Assembly: GCA_963762435.1 (NCBI GenBank)
Contig: CAVXLN010000008.1
Span: forward strand, 434,001-498,000
Reading direction: 5' to 3'
DNA from: JAXDMU01 sp963762435
Lineage (GTDB): Bacteria; Pseudomonadota; Alphaproteobacteria; ATCC43930; CGMCC-115725
DNA: 64,000 nucleotides
Below the pieces are notes generated by a model. That model did no database searches, had not been told where the DNA came from, and worked only from the letters and a program-made list of their open reading frames with translations. The number at the start of each line of letters is the position of its first letter. Within the stretch, counting starts at the first letter, position 1. Below, in pieces: positions 34,641-43,832 of the stretch. The position numbers and the translations under genes are program-made.

Positions 34641-34883
34641 TCAGATCACCTGCTTCAGCTGCCGGAGCGAAGCCAGCAGGATACGGTCGCGCGGATCGAC
34701 CTCGAGCCGGGCGCCCGGGCGGGTGAAGCGATAGTCGCGGCCGGTCACCGGGCCGCGCACGCTGAGGGCGGTATTGCCGAGATAGACGAAGGACACGGCC
34801 TTCGGCGCCTGCTGGACGCCGGCATAGGGGTTAGCCGTGGGGCGCTGGATCCTCTGCTGTATCCTGTCCCTGCCGCAGCACAT
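34641..34883 (-). CDS. Small CCG-motif protein, unknown function
   Basis: This is an 80-residue protein beginning MCCGRDR, then a variable segment, then VSFVYLGNTALSVRGPVTGRDYRF and a C-terminal ARLEVDPRDRILLASL. The CCG start followed by a compact beta domain with RGPVTGRxYxF and VDPRD boxes is seen in small phage-like or envelope-associated bacterial proteins, but I cannot name a function. Its start overlaps the DUF1360-like gene by 53 bases in another frame; the N-terminal CCG fits the family and supports this start. It is the last gene of a three-gene set. Confidence 0.6.
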   Translation of the reverse strand: MCCGRDRIQQRIQRPTANPYAGVQQAPKAVSFVYLGNTALSVRGPVTGRDYRFTRPGARLEVDPRDRILLASLRQLKQVI

Positions 34884-35217
34884 TTTCTGACTCCTTGCCG
34901 GGATCCGGCGGATCTTCGCTGTAAATGAGTGGGGGATCGGGTGCGCTCGCCCGCTCGAGCAGGATGGCGCCGGCCGACAGCGCCGGCCAGAGCAGCAGCC
35001 GCCCCCAGAATCCCGAACCGATGACGAGCGCCAAGGGCAGCGCCAGCCACAGGCTCAGGCAATAGAAGCAATCGAGCACGGCGGCCCAGAAGCTTTGCGC
35101 GGCCGCGGCGCGCAGCCGGTTCATGGAATCCCACGGCCCATCCTCCGCATGCAGGAGATGCGTCAGCCGCCACAGGGCGAGCACGCCGAGGATCAGCCAG
35201 TAGAAGGAGTTTTCCAT
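34831..35217 (-). CDS. DUF1360-like small membrane protein
   Basis: The 128-residue protein has hydrophobic helices at about 4-20, 43-66 and 68-86. The motif WRLTHLLHAEDGPWDSMNRLR near the start and LDCFYCLSLW (CxxC) in the middle are typical of DUF1360 proteins. The acidic, proline-rich tail (about 92-128) is variable. It lies between the 685-residue protein gene and the CCG protein gene, all on one strand, with start and stop close to its neighbours. Function is unknown. Confidence 0.7.
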   Translation of the reverse strand: MENSFYWLILGVLALWRLTHLLHAEDGPWDSMNRLRAAAAQSFWAAVLDCFYCLSLWLALPLALVIGSGFWGRLLLWPALSAGAILLERASAPDPPLIYSEDPPDPGKESENVLRQGQDTAEDPAPHG

Positions 35218-35277
35218 GATCGGTCCCGCGGGCCTGGGTCCGCGCCGAGTTGCCGTCTCGGCGCGGACGGCTTCATT

Positions 35278-37335
35278 CTACACGTCTACGACGGCGACCG
35301 AGACATTGTACTGGCTCCAGATCAGGCTTTGCGCATCGACATACCAATCATGAGCCTGCGGGTCCGACGCATCCCCGCCCGACGGGTTGAAGGCCCGGCT
35401 ATAGCCGTTGAGGCTGAAGCCGTAGCATCCGGCGAGGGCCGAGCCCGGCAGCGTGAAGGTCGCCGTTTGCGCCACGAAATTGTCGGTCGGCCCCGTATAC
35501 CAATGCATATAGGGCACGACCGACGGTTCCGGGTCCGGCTCCATCACCCCGCCGCCGCAGCCCGAATCGACGATCGAGGTCTCGAGCAGATGAAGGGCCG
35601 AGACCGTATATTCGACGCTGAACTCGATATCCTGCCCGATCGGCCGCTCGACGATCGGACAGATCAGGGTCGGGAACACTTGCCAGGGTCCGGACGGCAG
35701 CACGCGCCAGGCGATGCTGGTGATGAGCGGCTGGGGCGCCGAATTGTCGATTTGGAACGGCACCGCGTTGGGCGTCGTGAAGATCACCTTCTTACTGGCG
35801 TCGCCGATCTGCATCGTCACGTCGTAAAGGCCGGCGGGGAACGCGCTCGTCGGCCAGTCCAGGAGCTCGTTCGGCGGGAACCAGGCGTCGGGATCGGCCA
35901 AGATCGGGTACCAGCCCTGGGCGTCCGGCACCACATGCAGCGGCGTGCCCGGCCCCGGGAACGGGTCGACATACCAGCTGAGATTGGTGAAGGGCACGGC
36001 AGCCGCCCCGTTGAAGGAATACATCAGCCGGTAATAGCTGCCGCCCTTGTACTGGTTGCAGCCATAGAGCTGCACCGTGCCCATGAAAGGCGCGTTGGAC
36101 GGCGTGTCCGGGCTGGGCGACGGCGGGAAGATCGAGGCGCGCACGACGCCGTCGCTATGCGGCGGGTTCGGCCGCAGCGCATAGCCGCGATTGGGCCCCG
36201 TCGTCGTGTCGATATAGGCGGCACTCACCGGCATCAGCCCGGCGAACACGATCTCCGGCTGCTTGCAATCACCGACCGGCGGCGCCTCGCACGCGCCGTT
36301 GATCCGCGCGATCGGCGAGGCATGCAGCGTCACGTCGCTGAGATCGCCCGATTGCCAGCCGATCTTGAACCAGCCGTCGCTATAGATCGTCTCCTGGTCG
36401 CCGTCGCCATCGACATCCTGGGTCACCCAGAAGGTGATGTCCGGCACTTCGAGGATCGGCACGATCTCCCGTTCCAGCACCCATTCGCACTGCCACAGCG
36501 GGAACGGCCCGACATAGCGGTTCTGATTGAAGCTGTAGGCCCGGTCGCCCGGGCCGCGGACGAACTCGCGCAGCCCCTTGGCGCTGCGATCCTGCTTGCC
36601 GGTGGCGAGGCCGCTCAGGATCGGCGAGGCCGGTGGCGGCACCTTGTTCGGATAGGCCGGCGCATTCAGGAGCGTCTTCAAGGTCGTGGTCTTGCCGCCG
36701 GGGGTTGCCGCCTGCTCCGCCAGCAACAGCCGGCTCGCCGTATCGCGCCCGACGATGCCGGCGAGCCGGTCGAGCGTCAGCCCCGATTCGGCGAGCTCGA
36801 TCGGGCCGGCCGGATCGGGCAGCACGCCGGCGGCCTGCAACAGCCCGCCGATCGTCGGCGGCACGAAGATCTCCGGATAGCAATAGCGCTCGAGCCGCCA
36901 GCGGATCACCCATTCGATGTCGAACCAGGGAATCCAGACGCAGAACTTGCCGCACGCATCGGTCACGACTTCGGTGATCTGCTCCTCGCGGCAGAAGATC
37001 GGATAGAGCCAGGCGAGCCGCGCCTCGAGCGGGAAGTAACCCAGGAAGTCGCACAGCGTGTCCATGACATGCACGGTCGCGAACGGCACCGGCTGATAGA
37101 TCCCGCTGGCCGGATCCCAGCGCACGACCTGGCCGCAGATCCGGCGGAACCGGAACAGGATGGGATCGACCACCCATTTCAGCGATTCCGACAGCTCGGC
37201 GATATTCCGCCCGTCGATCTCGGCGATATCGACATTGGCGATCTGCTGCAGGCGCTGCGCCTGCAGGCCGGTCAGCTTGATCCTGTCGGGGGCAACGATA
37301 GCGGGCTTGCTGGTACTATTCTTTGATTTTGCCAT
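35278..37335 (-). CDS. Large protein of unknown function (685 aa) with Ca-binding-like loop
   Basis: The protein begins MAKSKNSTSKPAIV with no signal peptide. The first 180 residues contain repeated aromatic and cysteine motifs (FCREEQIT, DACGKFCVWIPWFDIEW, WRLERYCYPE). A DxDxDG loop, DVDGDGDQETIYSDGWF, lies near 330 and resembles a calcium loop. The C-terminal half looks like several beta-sandwich segments with conserved cysteines. The start is fixed by AGGGGAAA nine bases or less upstream of ATG. I do not recognise a named family, although similar proteins with the DACGKF/DVDGDGD motifs exist in scattered bacteria. It heads the three-gene set. Confidence 0.7.
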   Translation of the reverse strand: MAKSKNSTSKPAIVAPDRIKLTGLQAQRLQQIANVDIAEIDGRNIAELSESLKWVVDPILFRFRRICGQVVRWDPASGIYQPVPFATVHVMDTLCDFLGYFPLEARLAWLYPIFCREEQITEVVTDACGKFCVWIPWFDIEWVIRWRLERYCYPEIFVPPTIGGLLQAAGVLPDPAGPIELAESGLTLDRLAGIVGRDTASRLLLAEQAATPGGKTTTLKTLLNAPAYPNKVPPPASPILSGLATGKQDRSAKGLREFVRGPGDRAYSFNQNRYVGPFPLWQCEWVLEREIVPILEVPDITFWVTQDVDGDGDQETIYSDGWFKIGWQSGDLSDVTLHASPIARINGACEAPPVGDCKQPEIVFAGLMPVSAAYIDTTTGPNRGYALRPNPPHSDGVVRASIFPPSPSPDTPSNAPFMGTVQLYGCNQYKGGSYYRLMYSFNGAAAVPFTNLSWYVDPFPGPGTPLHVVPDAQGWYPILADPDAWFPPNELLDWPTSAFPAGLYDVTMQIGDASKKVIFTTPNAVPFQIDNSAPQPLITSIAWRVLPSGPWQVFPTLICPIVERPIGQDIEFSVEYTVSALHLLETSIVDSGCGGGVMEPDPEPSVVPYMHWYTGPTDNFVAQTATFTLPGSALAGCYGFSLNGYSRAFNPSGGDASDPQAHDWYVDAQSLIWSQYNVSVAVVDV

Positions 37336-37885
37336 GACTTTTCCCCTAAATGGATTGCGGAAATCCGATAAGCATTGAAAGACGCGGGGCCGGACTTGAC
37401 CTGAAACCGCGCTCGACAAATGTCGCGAATGTCCTGCTGTCTTGGGTATTCGATCGCAGCACCACTTAAATCCTGCGCACGCGTCGAATGAATCAAATGA
37501 CCGTCAATAAAGCCGCGACGCATCATTCGCGGACTCGGTCAATCAAGTGCTGCTGAGTGCGGGGCTGCCGCTCTAAAGGTCCTGACGATGGGCTGGTCAG
37601 CCCGGTCTCGCCCCAAAGGTGCATCGCCAATTGGCGAAGTTCTACAAATATAGGATATCATTCATCTTGAGATCGGTCGAGCCTAATCGAGGTGTGGACT
37701 TTGGCCATCTGGAGAACATCTGTAGCTGGCAGTATTCGTAAGGATAATCAACTGACGATCGGCGAAATGAATGCTGGCAGTTGCAGATTTGCCTGGCAGG
37801 GTGACGGCACGGCGCCGCATGAGGGCTGTTGCGTCCTCCGGCCGCCTCGGCTAGGCCTCTGTTGAGGGTGCTTGAGCGAACGCGA
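37336..37885. other. 550-base non-coding stretch with a perfect 14-bp palindrome
   Basis: No gene is supported. It should contain the promoters of the 685-residue protein (leftward) and the ClC gene (rightward). TCGCCAATTGGCGA at 37624-37637 is a perfect palindrome and the best operator candidate. AT-richer sequence runs from about 37,640 to 37,760. Direct or inverted copies of the palindrome were not seen elsewhere in the window by eye. Confidence 0.5.
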
Positions 37886-39736
37886 ATGAGCGAGCAGGTC
37901 CAGCCACGGCTCCATACCGGCATCGCGGCCCGGCTTCGGCGGGTCGAGCTGCGCTGGCGGGTGCTTATGCGCAATCTCCTGCGCCGGGTGACCCGCGACA
38001 ACGAGATCGGGCTCGTGACGCTGGCCGCCATCCTCGGCATCGGCGCCGGTTTCGGCGTGGTGCTGTTGAAGCGCGGGGTCGCGAGCTTCCATGGCTTGGC
38101 ATTCGACATCCCGCTCGAGGGGCATCTCAGCGACGGCTACAATCTCGATTGGTGGCGCGTGCTCGTGATCCCGGGCGGCGGCGGGCTCGTGGTGGGATTC
38201 GTCTCCTGGCTCATCCGCCGGCGCCGCCCGCGCGAGATCGTCGATGCGATCGAGGCGAATGCGCTTTATGGCGGCCGCATGTCGCTCATCGACAGCCTCA
38301 ACCTCTCGGTCCTCACATTGCTCTCCGGCGGCTTCGGCGCCTCGGTCGGGATGGAGGCGGCCTATACTCAGCTCGGCGCGGGATTCTTCTCGCGCGCCGG
38401 CGCCAGCCTCAAGCTTCGGCGCGAGGATTTGCGCACGCTGGTGGGCTGCGGTGCGGCGGCGGCGATCGCGGCCGCCTTCAACGCGCCGCTCGCCGGCGCC
38501 TTCTATGCGTTCGAGCTGGTGGTCGGCCGCTACACCCTCGGCAATCTGGCGCCGGTCGCGATGGCGGCGCTGACCGGCACCTTCACGGCGCGCTTGACGC
38601 TGGGCGCCGAGCCCAGCTTCACCGCCGACCGCCCAGTCCATGTCCAGAACCTCGATTACCTCATCTTCTTCGCGTTCGGCCTTGCCTGCGCGCTGCTCTC
38701 CATCCTGGTCATGCAGGGCGTCACCCTCACCGAAGGCTGGTTCCGCCGGCGCTCGATCCCGTTCTATCTGAGGCCGGCGATCGGCGGCTTCGCGGTGGCG
38801 GCGGTGGCGCTCGTCTTCCCGGAGGTGCTGGGCTCGGGCCATGGCGGCATCGTCGCCAATCTCCATGCCAGCTACACGCTGCCCTATCTTTTAGGATTGA
38901 TCGCGGCCAAGACGATCGCGTCGGCCGTCTCGATCGGCGCCAGCTTCAGGGGCGGCCTCTTCAGCTCCGCCATCTTCATCGGCAGCCTGTTCGGCGCCTC
39001 GATCGCGCTGGCGCTCGACCGGGTGCTGCCCTGGCTCAGGGTCGATGCCTTGGCTTATACGCTGGTCGGCATGGGCAGCGTCGCCGCCGGCATCGTGGGG
39101 GCGCCGGTCACCATGATCCTCCTGGTGCTCGAGGGGACGGGCGATTTCTCGGCCACGGTCGGCGTCATGGTCGGCGTCATCACCACCAGCATCGCGGTCC
39201 GCCACTGGTTCGGCTATTCCTTCGCGACCTGGCGCTTCCATCTGCGCGGCCTCAAGATCCGCGGCGCCGACGATATCGGCTGGCTCGACGAGCTCAAGGT
39301 CGGCCGCATCATGCGCGCCGACCTCAAGACCGTGCCGGCCGGCATGGATGTGACGGCACTCCGGAACGCCTTCCCGCTCGGCAGCGCCAAGCGCGTCTTC
39401 GTGGTCGACGGCACCAGGCTGGTCGGCATGATCGACCTTGCCGATCTGCACAGTCCCGACCGGATCGAGGACGAGCATCAGACCGCCGCCGAGCTGGTCC
39501 ACGAATCGCCGCATTTCCTGCTGCCGGGCGAGGACATCAAGACCGCCCTCGACAAGTTCCACGAGACCCGGCTCGAAACCCTGCCGGTCGTCGACGATCC
39601 GGCCGAGATGCAGGTGATCGGCTTCGTCACCGAGGCCTATGCGCTCCGCCGCTACAATCAGGAGCTGGAGCGGCGCCGCAACGAGGCCGAACGGGAATCG
39701 GGCCTCTATTCCACCGCGGTCCGGCCGGACGAGTAG
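37886..39736 (+). CDS. ClC-family chloride channel/transporter with C-terminal CBS domains
   Basis: The 616-residue inner-membrane protein has a ClC core (about 35-435). The gating-glutamate region GGFGASVGMEAAYTQ replaces the usual GxEGP with GMEAA, keeping Glu. The later selectivity loop is FRGGLFSSAIF where classical exchangers have GIFAP. After the core come two CBS domains (about 470-600) with VGMIDLADLHSP and LPVVDDPAEMQVIGFV, which may bind nucleotides. It moves chloride or another small anion. The start at 37886 (MSEQVQPR) is favoured; 19 upstream codons are in frame. It lies alone, with promoter space on its left. Confidence 0.85.
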   Translation: MSEQVQPRLHTGIAARLRRVELRWRVLMRNLLRRVTRDNEIGLVTLAAILGIGAGFGVVLLKRGVASFHGLAFDIPLEGHLSDGYNLDWWRVLVIPGGGGLVVGFVSWLIRRRRPREIVDAIEANALYGGRMSLIDSLNLSVLTLLSGGFGASVGMEAAYTQLGAGFFSRAGASLKLRREDLRTLVGCGAAAAIAAAFNAPLAGAFYAFELVVGRYTLGNLAPVAMAALTGTFTARLTLGAEPSFTADRPVHVQNLDYLIFFAFGLACALLSILVMQGVTLTEGWFRRRSIPFYLRPAIGGFAVAAVALVFPEVLGSGHGGIVANLHASYTLPYLLGLIAAKTIASAVSIGASFRGGLFSSAIFIGSLFGASIALALDRVLPWLRVDALAYTLVGMGSVAAGIVGAPVTMILLVLEGTGDFSATVGVMVGVITTSIAVRHWFGYSFATWRFHLRGLKIRGADDIGWLDELKVGRIMRADLKTVPAGMDVTALRNAFPLGSAKRVFVVDGTRLVGMIDLADLHSPDRIEDEHQTAAELVHESPHFLLPGEDIKTALDKFHETRLETLPVVDDPAEMQVIGFVTEAYALRRYNQELERRRNEAERESGLYSTAVRPDE

Positions 39737-39877
39737 AGCTGACGGCTTCTGGCCTTATTTATTCATAACTTTTCAGGTGCTCCTTAAGGACGTGAGGCCC
39801 TCCGCACGCCCATGATTCGAGCCGGTCGTTACGCATGGAGCACGGTATCAAGTCACGATTTCCAACGGGGGCCGAAC

Positions 39878-40087
39878 ATGATCGACATTATCGCAGGAAC
39901 GGCATGGGGTTGGCGCAGCGAGGCGGCGGCACGCCGTCCGGCCGATGTGCGCCCGGGACCGCCGGTCTCGCTCATCATCATCTTCGCCGTGATCGTCCTG
40001 GTCAGCTTCGCATCGCTGTTCGGCGAGGGCGCGCCCAGGCTCGCCGAGATCTGTGCGGCCAGCGAGGTGTCGATCTGCGGGCCGTGA
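39878..40087 (+). CDS. Hypothetical small membrane protein (69 aa)
   Basis: The ORF starts MIDIIAGTAWGWR, has a Pro/Arg stretch, and one strong transmembrane helix, PPVSLIIIFAVIVLVSFASLF (about 29-49), then a short tail with two cysteines (EICAASEVSICGP). GGGGG at about 39866-39871 could serve as ribosome binding site. The match to any family is not recognised. The gene is squeezed between clc and the convergent large regulator, with nine bases to the latter's stop. Confidence 0.5.
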   Translation: MIDIIAGTAWGWRSEAAARRPADVRPGPPVSLIIIFAVIVLVSFASLFGEGAPRLAEICAASEVSICGP

Positions 40088-40096
40088 GGCCTACCC

Positions 40097-43000
40097 TCAG
40101 AGATGAACCGACCGGGTCCGCCGCAAGCTCTGCACCTTGGCGCCGGCCGCGACGATCACTGTACGCGCGACGGCGGCGGCCTCGTCCTCGGACCAGCTTG
40201 CACCCTCTGCCATGAGGGCCTGGCACTCAGCATCTGGCAGCGCTCGATCGAGCTCGGCGAGCAGCAGGCGATGGATCTGCGCCTCGGTGTCCTCGCGCGA
40301 TTTCTGATCGGCGGCATAGACGGATTCGACGAAGCCCAAAAGCCGGGCGGCCCGCGCCGGGTCGCCCAGGCGCGCCGACACCAGCGCCAGCGCCTGGATG
40401 GCGTCGGCGGCGAGGAAGGGCTCGGCCAGCGCCGGCGCCTCGCCCAGCGCTTCGGCCGCGGCGTGTGCGGCGGCCTCCGGCTCGCCGCCCAGCAGATGAT
40501 AAGCGCTCAAATTGCAATAGATGACCGAGGCGCGCACGCGGTCGCCGGCACTCAGCGCCGCCTCCAATCCGCGCCGGGCAAGCGCCAGCGCCATCGCCAG
40601 GTCGCCGTTGGAACAGGCGATCTCGGCCCGGTTGCTCAGCACGCTGATCAGGATCGCGTCGGCGCCGAGCGCCTCGGCGGTGGCGGCACATTCCTCGTAG
40701 AGCGGCAATGCTGAGGCAAAATCACCGGCGACGGCATGGGCGGCGGCCCAGCCGTTCAAGGCACCGGCCAAAAGACGCGTCTTGCCATGGCCACGGACCA
40801 GCGCGATCGCCTCGCGGAACAAGGCCGAGGCCTCGGCCAGCGTGTCCGGCCCGATATACATCGTGCCGGTGCGCGTCAGCGCCCGGGCCAGCAGCATGGG
40901 CTCGCCCGCGGCCCGGGCCAGCTCGACGCCGCGCTCCGCGGCGGCCCGCTTCGACCCCACCCCGGTCGTCCCGCGCGGGACGCGCCACATATGGAGGCGT
41001 GCCGCGATGCGCGGCGGCAGGTCGGCCGGCGCTCGCTCCAGCGCCAGCGTCAGCCAGCGCTGCCGTTCATCGATCAGCGACAGCTCGGTCCAGAGATAGC
41101 CGCCATAGGCGGCCAGCGCCGCCCCCAGCGCCGCATCGCCTTCGCCGCCCAGCGCCCAGCCGATCGCGGCGCGTAGATTGTCGATCTCCGGTCCATAGCG
41201 CGTGCGCCAGCTCGTCGTCGACAAGGTCTCGTAATCGCCATCGGCGCGGCTCAAGAGCTCGACCAGATGAGTCGCCAGCCTGCGATGCCCTGCGGCGGCG
41301 GCGGCTCCCAGCTTCTCGGCGGCATAGGCGCGGGTCGATTCGAGCAGGCGCAGCCGGGCGCCGCCATTGGGCTCGGGCGCCACCAGCGACTTGTCGACGA
41401 GGTTGACGGCGAGGGTGAGGAGATCGGCCCCCAATGGATCGCCGCCGGCGACGGGTGCCACGCTGTCGAGCGTGAAGCTGCCGCCGAACACGGACAGGCG
41501 GTTCAGCAGGATGCGCTCTTCCTCCGGCAGCAGATCGTAGCTCCAATCGATCATCGCCCTCAGCGTCTGCTGGCGCGGCTGCGCCACGCGGCTGCCGCCG
41601 GTCAGGATGCCGAAGCGGTCCTCGAGCCGTGCCAGCAATTCGCGCGGCGGCATCAGCTTCAAACGCGCCGCGGCAAGCTCGATGGCAAGCGCATTGCGGT
41701 CGAGCTTGAGGCAGATCTCGGCCACGATCGGCGCCAGATCGTCGCCAAGCGTAAAATTGCCCAGCGCCGCCGTGGCGCGCTCGGCGAAGAGGCGGATGGC
41801 GCCATAGCGGAGCGCACGCTGGGCGCTGATGCCGGCGGTGCGGTCCGGCCCGCCCAGTGGCGGCACGCGATAGATGCACTCGCCCGGCACGCCCAGCACT
41901 TCCCGGCTGGTCACGGCGATGCGCGCGCCGGGGCAGCGCTTGGCGATCTCGTCGACCAGCCCGGCCACATCGGCCATCAGATGCTCGGCATTGTCGAAGA
42001 TCAGCAGCAGGTCCTTCTGGCGCAGGAAGCCCAGCACGGCCTCGGCCGGCATGCGCCCGGTCGGCAGGCCGAAGATGCCGGCGATCGTCTCCGGCACCAG
42101 CTCGGGCGCGTTCAGCCGCTCCAGACTGATGAACCAGACGCCGTCGCGGAACTGCGCCAGCATCTCGTGCCCGAACGCGATCGCCAGGCGCGTCTTGCCC
42201 AGGCCGCCCATGCCGCACAGCGAGACGATACGGTGACGGGCGACGAGATCGCCGAGGTCGGCCAGCTCCGTCTCGCGCCCGATGATCGGCGAGGGCTGCT
42301 GCGGCAGATTATGCGGAATGGCGGTCAGCCAGCGCAGTGGTGGAAAGCTCGTGCGCTGCCCCGGGACCGACAGCTGATAGACATGCTCGGCACTGGTCGA
42401 GGCATAGGCCCGGCATTCGCCGAGATCGATCAGTGCCAGGCCGTGCTCGAGATGCGCGCGCATCAGCCCGGCGGCGGCCGCGGACAGCAGGATCTGGCCG
42501 CCATGGGCGATCGAGGCGAGCTCGGCCGCACTCGTCGCCGCCAGCCCGTGATAATCGCCTTGGCGCCGGACGGCCGAGCCGACATGGATGCTGATCGCGA
42601 CCGCGAAACCGTCGATCGCCGCCCATTCGGCTTGGCCAAGCGCACCCTCGATGGCAACCGCCGCGGCCGCCGCATCCTCGACCGTGGCAAAGGCGGCGCG
42701 CAACGCATCGCCGCTGGCGCGATAGGGATCGCCGCGACATGCTGAGATCTCAGCACGGAACAGTGCCTCGAAGCGCGGCAGGGCAATCTGCATCTCGGCC
42801 GGATGGCTCTGCCATTGGCCGAGCGCATCGTCGATCTCGGCCGCGAGGAAGGTGAAGGTCGTGTGCTCGGCCGCCGCGGCACTCGGCTCGGCCGCCTCGA
42901 TCCGCTTCTGCCGGATCTCGAGCGGCGCCACGAAGCAATAGCCGCGCGCGGGTGCTGTCACGATGTAGCGGCGGCCGCCGGTCCCGTCATTCAGCACGCG

Positions 43001-43231
43001 GCGCAAGGTCGAGATCTGCGTGGTGAGATTATTCTCCTCGACGAACACACCCGGCCAGACCGCGGCCATCAGCTCATCCTTGCTGACCACCTGTCCCGGC
43101 TGCTCGATCAGCGCCATCAGCAGGTCGAACGCCCGATTTCCCAAGGGAACGGGCCGGTCCTCGATGAGCAGCTCACGCCGCCCGACGATAAGGCAGCAGG
43201 GTCCGAACAGGAAAATCCGATCGTCCGACAT
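40097..43231 (-). CDS. Multidomain regulator: OmpR-type wHTH, degenerate cyclase domain, NB-ARC ATPase, TPR
   Basis: The protein has 1,044 residues. Residues 5-103 are an OmpR/CadC winged helix with DELMAAVWPGVFVEENNLTTQISTLRRVL. Residues 120-290 resemble a class III nucleotide cyclase: FLAAEIDDALGQW aligns with FLFTDIEGSTRLW of real cyclases and has lost the first metal Asp, though SGDALRAAF keeps the second and AHGGQILLS is typical. Then NB-ARC: Walker A GMGGLGKT (340-347), Walker B DLLLIFDN (407-414), and sensor region TSREVL. From about 600 to the end are TPR-like helical repeats. It is a cytoplasmic signal-transducing transcription regulator; its targets and signal are unknown. The start is chosen by the wHTH. 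Confidence 0.85.
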   Translation of the reverse strand: MSDDRIFLFGPCCLIVGRRELLIEDRPVPLGNRAFDLLMALIEQPGQVVSKDELMAAVWPGVFVEENNLTTQISTLRRVLNDGTGGRRYIVTAPARGYCFVAPLEIRQKRIEAAEPSAAAAEHTTFTFLAAEIDDALGQWQSHPAEMQIALPRFEALFRAEISACRGDPYRASGDALRAAFATVEDAAAAAVAIEGALGQAEWAAIDGFAVAISIHVGSAVRRQGDYHGLAATSAAELASIAHGGQILLSAAAAGLMRAHLEHGLALIDLGECRAYASTSAEHVYQLSVPGQRTSFPPLRWLTAIPHNLPQQPSPIIGRETELADLGDLVARHRIVSLCGMGGLGKTRLAIAFGHEMLAQFRDGVWFISLERLNAPELVPETIAGIFGLPTGRMPAEAVLGFLRQKDLLLIFDNAEHLMADVAGLVDEIAKRCPGARIAVTSREVLGVPGECIYRVPPLGGPDRTAGISAQRALRYGAIRLFAERATAALGNFTLGDDLAPIVAEICLKLDRNALAIELAAARLKLMPPRELLARLEDRFGILTGGSRVAQPRQQTLRAMIDWSYDLLPEEERILLNRLSVFGGSFTLDSVAPVAGGDPLGADLLTLAVNLVDKSLVAPEPNGGARLRLLESTRAYAAEKLGAAAAAGHRRLATHLVELLSRADGDYETLSTTSWRTRYGPEIDNLRAAIGWALGGEGDAALGAALAAYGGYLWTELSLIDERQRWLTLALERAPADLPPRIAARLHMWRVPRGTTGVGSKRAAAERGVELARAAGEPMLLARALTRTGTMYIGPDTLAEASALFREAIALVRGHGKTRLLAGALNGWAAAHAVAGDFASALPLYEECAATAEALGADAILISVLSNRAEIACSNGDLAMALALARRGLEAALSAGDRVRASVIYCNLSAYHLLGGEPEAAAHAAAEALGEAPALAEPFLAADAIQALALVSARLGDPARAARLLGFVESVYAADQKSREDTEAQIHRLLLAELDRALPDAECQALMAEGASWSEDEAAAVARTVIVAAGAKVQSLRRTRSVHL

Positions 43232-43331
43232 GGTTGTACATGATCCGATGTCGGCGCTCTCTTGGCAATATTTGGCCTTGCCGCAGGTTTTCGAGAAAAA
43301 CTCGGAACAAATACAGTCTTACCGAGAATTT

Positions 43332-43832
43332 CTAGCTACGTTTGGCGAGTTGCCTCAATGCTTCGCCATCGACGCGATAGGGCAGCCAATCGTCGCGGTG
43401 GGTGACGCCCAGCCGGTGATAGAAGGCGCGGGCCGGATTCCAGCCCAGCACGTTGAGATCGAGCCGGCGGGCGCCCTCCGCGACCGCGATCTGGGCGACA
43501 TCGATGACCAGCTTCTCGCCCACGCCCCTGCCGCGCGCGGCCGGCGAGACATAGAGGTCTTCGAGATAAATGCCGGCGCGGCCTTCCCAGGTCGAGTAAT
43601 TGTAGAACCAGAGCGCAAAGCCGCAGGGCACGCCGTCGAGCTCGGCAATGCGGCAGCCGAAACGCGGCGTCGGGCCCCAGCCGTCGCGCAGGAGATCGGC
43701 CTCGGTCGCGACGACCGCATCGGGCTGCTTCTCGAAGATGGCGAGATCGCGGATGAGCTGCAGGATGACCGGCACATCCTCCGGCTCGGCGGCGCGGATG
43801 GTGATCGTCTCTGTGGTCGTTTGAATGGTCAT
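43332..43832 (-). CDS. GNAT N-acetyltransferase, diamine (SSAT)-type
   Basis: The 166-residue acetyltransferase is close to the spermidine/spermine N1-acetyltransferase group: IRAAEPEDVPVILQLIRDLAIFEKQPDAV, ALWFYNYSTWEGRAGIYLEDLYVSPAARGRGVG (acetyl-CoA P-loop RGRGVG) and GWNPARAFYHRLG. SSAT-like enzymes acetylate diamines, thialysine or polyamines; the substrate is inferred only. Its start overlaps the deacylase stop by four bases, so it is the last gene of a three-gene operon with a transporter. Confidence 0.85.
   Translation of the reverse strand: MTIQTTTETITIRAAEPEDVPVILQLIRDLAIFEKQPDAVVATEADLLRDGWGPTPRFGCRIAELDGVPCGFALWFYNYSTWEGRAGIYLEDLYVSPAARGRGVGEKLVIDVAQIAVAEGARRLDLNVLGWNPARAFYHRLGVTHRDDWLPYRVDGEALRQLAKRS

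Noticed and set aside
35095..37326. A 743-codon open frame on the plus strand across the 685-residue protein gene
   Set aside because: Arg-rich composition typical of a reverse-strand shadow in GC-rich DNA, with no family motifs; the minus-strand gene has a good start and conserved boxes.
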